A stretch of DNA of 64,000 nt, taken from Cellulosilyticum sp. I15G10I2. Its GTDB lineage: Bacteria; Bacillota; Clostridia; Lachnospirales; Cellulosilyticaceae. The position numbers and the translations under genes were made by a program. The notes beneath the pieces are model-generated. The model saw only the letters and a program-made list of their open reading frames with translations. It was not told the DNA's origin and searched no databases. Shown here piece by piece: positions 61,471-64,000 of this stretch (its first letter is position 1; each line of letters opens with the position of its first letter). The stretch lies in the NCBI RefSeq assembly GCF_900095725.1, contig NZ_FMMP01000020.1:1-64000 (forward strand), in the 5' to 3' direction.

Positions 61471-61538
61471 TATAGATTTCACATTATAAAGTTTAACTTA
61501 TTCACGATGTTATTTAATGTGAAATCATTCTGAGAAAC
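61471..61538 (-). repeat. 68-bp dispersed repeat, copy B (inverted relative to copy A)
   Basis: The reverse complement matches 14030-14097 at 63 of 68 positions. It lies 16 bp behind the last gene of the glycyl radical operon. It is partly followed by a second inverted repeat in which GAGAAACAACA (61532-61542) pairs with TGTTGTTTCTC (61571-61581), possibly acting as a terminator. Confidence 0.85.
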
Positions 61539-61649
61539 AACATTATAGTAATGAATAACTCAAGTTTATATGTTGTTTCTCTATAATTAGATGCAATATA
61601 ATCATATTTGATTTATAGACATGTTGAGATAGAAGAGGAGAAAAGAAGA

Positions 61650-62276
61650 ATGATGAAGCGTGTCACTATGGCTTTTATGGGAGTACTAATAACGGGTATT
61701 TGTGTTGGCGTATTCAGATTTGCTGCATTAGGAACAGATCCGTTTACAATTTTGGTGACAGGTATAGGAAATTTAACGCGGCTGAGTTATGGTAATGCTT
61801 TTATTATTGTTACAGGCATTTTGCTTTTGGGCGTAGTTATACTTGATAGACATTATATAGGGATTGCAACACTATTTAATTTGGTTGGGATAGGCTATAT
61901 TGCAGATTTTACACTACAAGCGCTACAAACGATGATTGTAGATGACTCTTTATGGATTCGTATAGGGATTTTAGCTGCAGACTTAATTTTATTGTGTTTT
62001 GCATCATCATTATATTTTACAGCTAACCTGGGTGTATCTGCCTATGATGCAGCGGCATTAATATTAACAGATAAAACTAAGATACCTTTTCGACTATGCC
62101 GTATCAGTACGGATGTACTGTGTGTGATAATTGGCTGTATATTCCAGGCTAAAGTTGGAGTGGGTACCCTTATGACTGCATTTTTTATGGGACCTATTAT
62201 CCAGTGGTTTAACACCTATGTATCAGAACCTTTTTTATATGGCAAAGATAGAAATAAGAGTTTAGAAATAGGGTAG
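61650..62276 (+). CDS. YczE/YitT-like integral membrane protein
   Basis: The protein of about 208 residues has five or six hydrophobic segments and family-like motifs FRFAALGTDPFTILVTGIGN and ANLGVSAYDAAALILTDK, two related halves around a central loop. The transport or regulatory role of the family is unclear. The ATG at 61650 follows GAGGAG at a wide spacing. An in-frame upstream start at 61608 would add 14 charged residues. Confidence 0.75.
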   Translation: MMKRVTMAFMGVLITGICVGVFRFAALGTDPFTILVTGIGNLTRLSYGNAFIIVTGILLLGVVILDRHYIGIATLFNLVGIGYIADFTLQALQTMIVDDSLWIRIGILAADLILLCFASSLYFTANLGVSAYDAAALILTDKTKIPFRLCRISTDVLCVIIGCIFQAKVGVGTLMTAFFMGPIIQWFNTYVSEPFLYGKDRNKSLEIG

Positions 62277-62391
62277 TCATTTCAGCATTCATAAAAATAC
62301 AAATTCTTAAAGCGTGAGGGATAACGATGATAAAAAGTATTAATCATGATATACTATCCATATATATCACTCTATAAAAGGAACGAGTACA

Positions 62392-64000
62392 ATGGAAAGC
62401 TTACGTGGCGTAGTTGAGCGCATAACCTATGCAAATGAAGAAACAGGATATAGTGTTATAAAAGTGAAGGCTAAAGGTTATATGGATCTTATTACTGTTG
62501 TGGGAAGTATGGCAACGGTGAATGTTGGTGCAGTTATTACCTTAAAAGGTTTTTGGGCAAGCAATCCTAAATATGGCAGGCAATTTGATGCCAAAGAATG
62601 GGAAGAATCACTTCCAGCAAGTATTTATGGTATAGAAAAATATTTGAGCAGTGGACTTATTAAGGGTATTGGCCCTATTTATGCAAAGAAGATTGTTAAC
62701 CTATTTAAGGAAGAGACCTTAGAGATCATAGAGGAAGCACCAGATAGAATCATAGAGGTATCTGGCATTGGTAAAAAGCGTGTAGAAATGATAAAAAAAG
62801 CTTGGAAAGATCAAAAAGAGATTAAAAATGTTATGATCTTTTTGCAGTCTTATGGGATTTCTACTGCTTTTGGAAGTCGTATTTATAAGGTCTATGGTAA
62901 TAAGAGTATTGAAGTGATTAAAGAAAACCCATATAAACTAGCTGATGATGTTTATGGCATAGGTTTTAAAACAGCTGATGGCTTAGCAGCTAAATTAGGA
63001 ATTGATATGAATTCTTTTAAAAGATGCAGAGCAGGACTTTTTTTTACACTCAGTCAGCTTTCAGAAGAAGGACACTGCTATGCCACAACGGAACAATTAG
63101 TGACTAAGTGTGTGGAAATACTTGAAATTGAAGAAGCAAAGATTGTGATGAGTATTGATTATCTCATAGGGAAGAAAGAACTTATAAAAGAGGAACCTGA
63201 TAGAGTCTACTTACCGCCATTTTATTATAGTGAAAGTGGGGTTGCAAGACGATTAAAACAAATTATGCAAGGCAATACGCATAAAAAAGTAAAAAACAGC
63301 AGTGAGGTTATAGCGTTATTGGAAAAAGAAGATAACATCACTTATGATGCAATACAGCGAGAGGCCATTAGGCAAGCTGAGACTTCTAAAGTTATGGTGC
63401 TAACAGGTGGACCAGGTACGGGGAAAACGACAACAACCCATGGCATTATCAGTTTATTTAAACACTCTGAAATGAAGGTTCTTTTAACTGCGCCTACTGG
63501 GAGAGCTGCTAAAAGAATGAGTGAAGCTACTGGGATGGAAGCTAAGACAGTTCATCGTTTGTTAGAATGCAAACCGCCTGAAGGCTATGAGAAAAATGAA
63601 GATAATCCTCTGGAAGGTGACGTGCTTATTATTGATGAAGCTTCTATGATCGATATTATCCTTATGTATAATCTGCTTAAAGCTATCCCAGAACACATGA
63701 TTATTGTAATAGTAGGAGATATTGATCAGCTGCCTTCGATAGGTGCTGGCAATGTACTGAGAGATATTATTGCATCAGGTGTAGTGCCTACAATTAAACT
63801 AGAACGTATTTTTCGACAGGCTATGGGAAGTAAGATTATCACTAATGCTCATAAGATCAATAAAGGAGAAAATCCTGACCTTAAAGGGGGTTCAAATAGT
63901 AACTTCTTCTTTATTGAACAAGAAAATAATGAAGACATTATAGATACAATTGTTAATCTGTGTACAAAACGTTTACCTAACTATTACAAAGTAAATCCAA
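62392..64000 (+). CDS. recD2: ATP-dependent RecD2-type DNA helicase (3' end outside window)
   Basis: Translation from the ATG at 62392 is open to the window end (at least 536 residues). It shows the RecD2 N-terminal oligonucleotide-fold segment (GVVERITYANEETGYSVIKV), the helix-hairpin-helix stretches (SSGLIKGIGPIYAKKI and EVSGIGKKRVEMIKK), Walker A GGPGTGKTTT (about residue 339), APTGRAAKRM, Walker B LIIDEASM and VGDIDQLPSIGAG. It is a superfamily 1B 5'-3' helicase in DNA repair. An AAAGGAAC ribosome binding site precedes it. The C-terminal helicase part lies beyond the window. Confidence 0.95.
   Translation, partial: MESLRGVVERITYANEETGYSVIKVKAKGYMDLITVVGSMATVNVGAVITLKGFWASNPKYGRQFDAKEWEESLPASIYGIEKYLSSGLIKGIGPIYAKKIVNLFKEETLEIIEEAPDRIIEVSGIGKKRVEMIKKAWKDQKEIKNVMIFLQSYGISTAFGSRIYKVYGNKSIEVIKENPYKLADDVYGIGFKTADGLAAKLGIDMNSFKRCRAGLFFTLSQLSEEGHCYATTEQLVTKCVEILEIEEAKIVMSIDYLIGKKELIKEEPDRVYLPPFYYSESGVARRLKQIMQGNTHKKVKNSSEVIALLEKEDNITYDAIQREAIRQAETSKVMVLTGGPGTGKTTTTHGIISLFKHSEMKVLLTAPTGRAAKRMSEATGMEAKTVHRLLECKPPEGYEKNEDNPLEGDVLIIDEASMIDIILMYNLLKAIPEHMIIVIVGDIDQLPSIGAGNVLRDIIASGVVPTIKLERIFRQAMGSKIITNAHKINKGENPDLKGGSNSNFFFIEQENNEDIIDTIVNLCTKRLPNYYKVNP

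Noticed and set aside
1-64000. CRISPR arrays, prophage genes, insertion sequences, toxin-antitoxin pairs
   Set aside because: No regularly spaced direct repeats with spacers, transposase, integrase, phage structural or toxin-like genes were recognised on either strand.

Overview
The window looks like a chromosomal segment of a low-GC, anaerobic Firmicute of the class Clostridia. Supporting signs are AT-rich spacers, strong GGAGG-type ribosome binding sites, GTG and TTG starts, a tungsten aldehyde oxidoreductase cluster, a bacterial-microcompartment ethanolamine operon, a glycyl radical enzyme and class III fructose-bisphosphatase. A relative of Lachnospiraceae or Cellulosilyticum is plausible, but the species cannot be fixed from this sequence. 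No phage, transposase or CRISPR array was seen.

Layout. 1-2250: the 3' end of a 23S rRNA, then a tRNA array (Asn, Asn, Trp, Asp, Val, Met). Most of the array is present twice as an exact-spacing 388-bp direct repeat, with one small protein gene of unknown function between the copies. 2350-13930: a membrane-anchored sugar-binding protein, a YesM-type histidine kinase and a YesN-type response regulator, then a ribose/xylose-type ABC importer, a zinc polyol dehydrogenase and a xylulokinase. Together these form a probable pentitol or sugar-alcohol uptake and catabolism unit. 14270-18260: ispF, fbp (class III), a zinc-ribbon protein, a DUF2721 membrane protein and an AraC regulator.

18440-30583: a tungsten-cofactor island. 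A Moco/Tuco-type riboswitch precedes mogA, tupABC, two moeA-like genes (one fused to a periplasmic-binding-like domain), moaA, moaC and a MOSC protein. A second riboswitch of the same family precedes a tungsten aldehyde:ferredoxin oxidoreductase, its radical SAM maturase, a MoaD/ThiS protein and a ThiF/HesA-type activating enzyme. 30598-35404: a MerR regulator facing a MerR-type promoter and an apparent aldo/keto-reductase remnant, an AGCS amino-acid:sodium symporter, a TPP riboswitch with thiW, a Zn-dependent phospholipase C-like protein and a tandem P-loop ATPase.

35658-50402: an ethanolamine-utilization microcompartment operon, eutS-P-A-B-C-L-E-M-T, pduL-type phosphotransacylase, eutJ, a eut-associated protein, eutN, a PduS/RnfC-like protein, a tandem-BMC shell protein, eutH and eutQ. 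A large nested-palindrome element of about 0.6 kb separates eutH from eutQ. 50562-54466: two radical SAM proteins and two Lrp-like proteins matching the siroheme-dependent (Ahb) heme pathway, followed by a TspO-like membrane protein.

54539-61455: an uncharacterised glycyl radical enzyme operon (activase, glycyl radical enzyme, GntR/LacI-type regulator, sedoheptulokinase-like FGGY kinase, DUF4432 epimerase-like protein), with a clear promoter whose -10 lies inside an inverted repeat. This is the best candidate for an undescribed catabolic system. The window ends with a YczE/YitT-type membrane protein and the start of recD2, cut by the window edge. A 68-bp element occurs twice in opposite orientation (14030 and 61471), each time just behind an operon that carries an FGGY sugar kinase.
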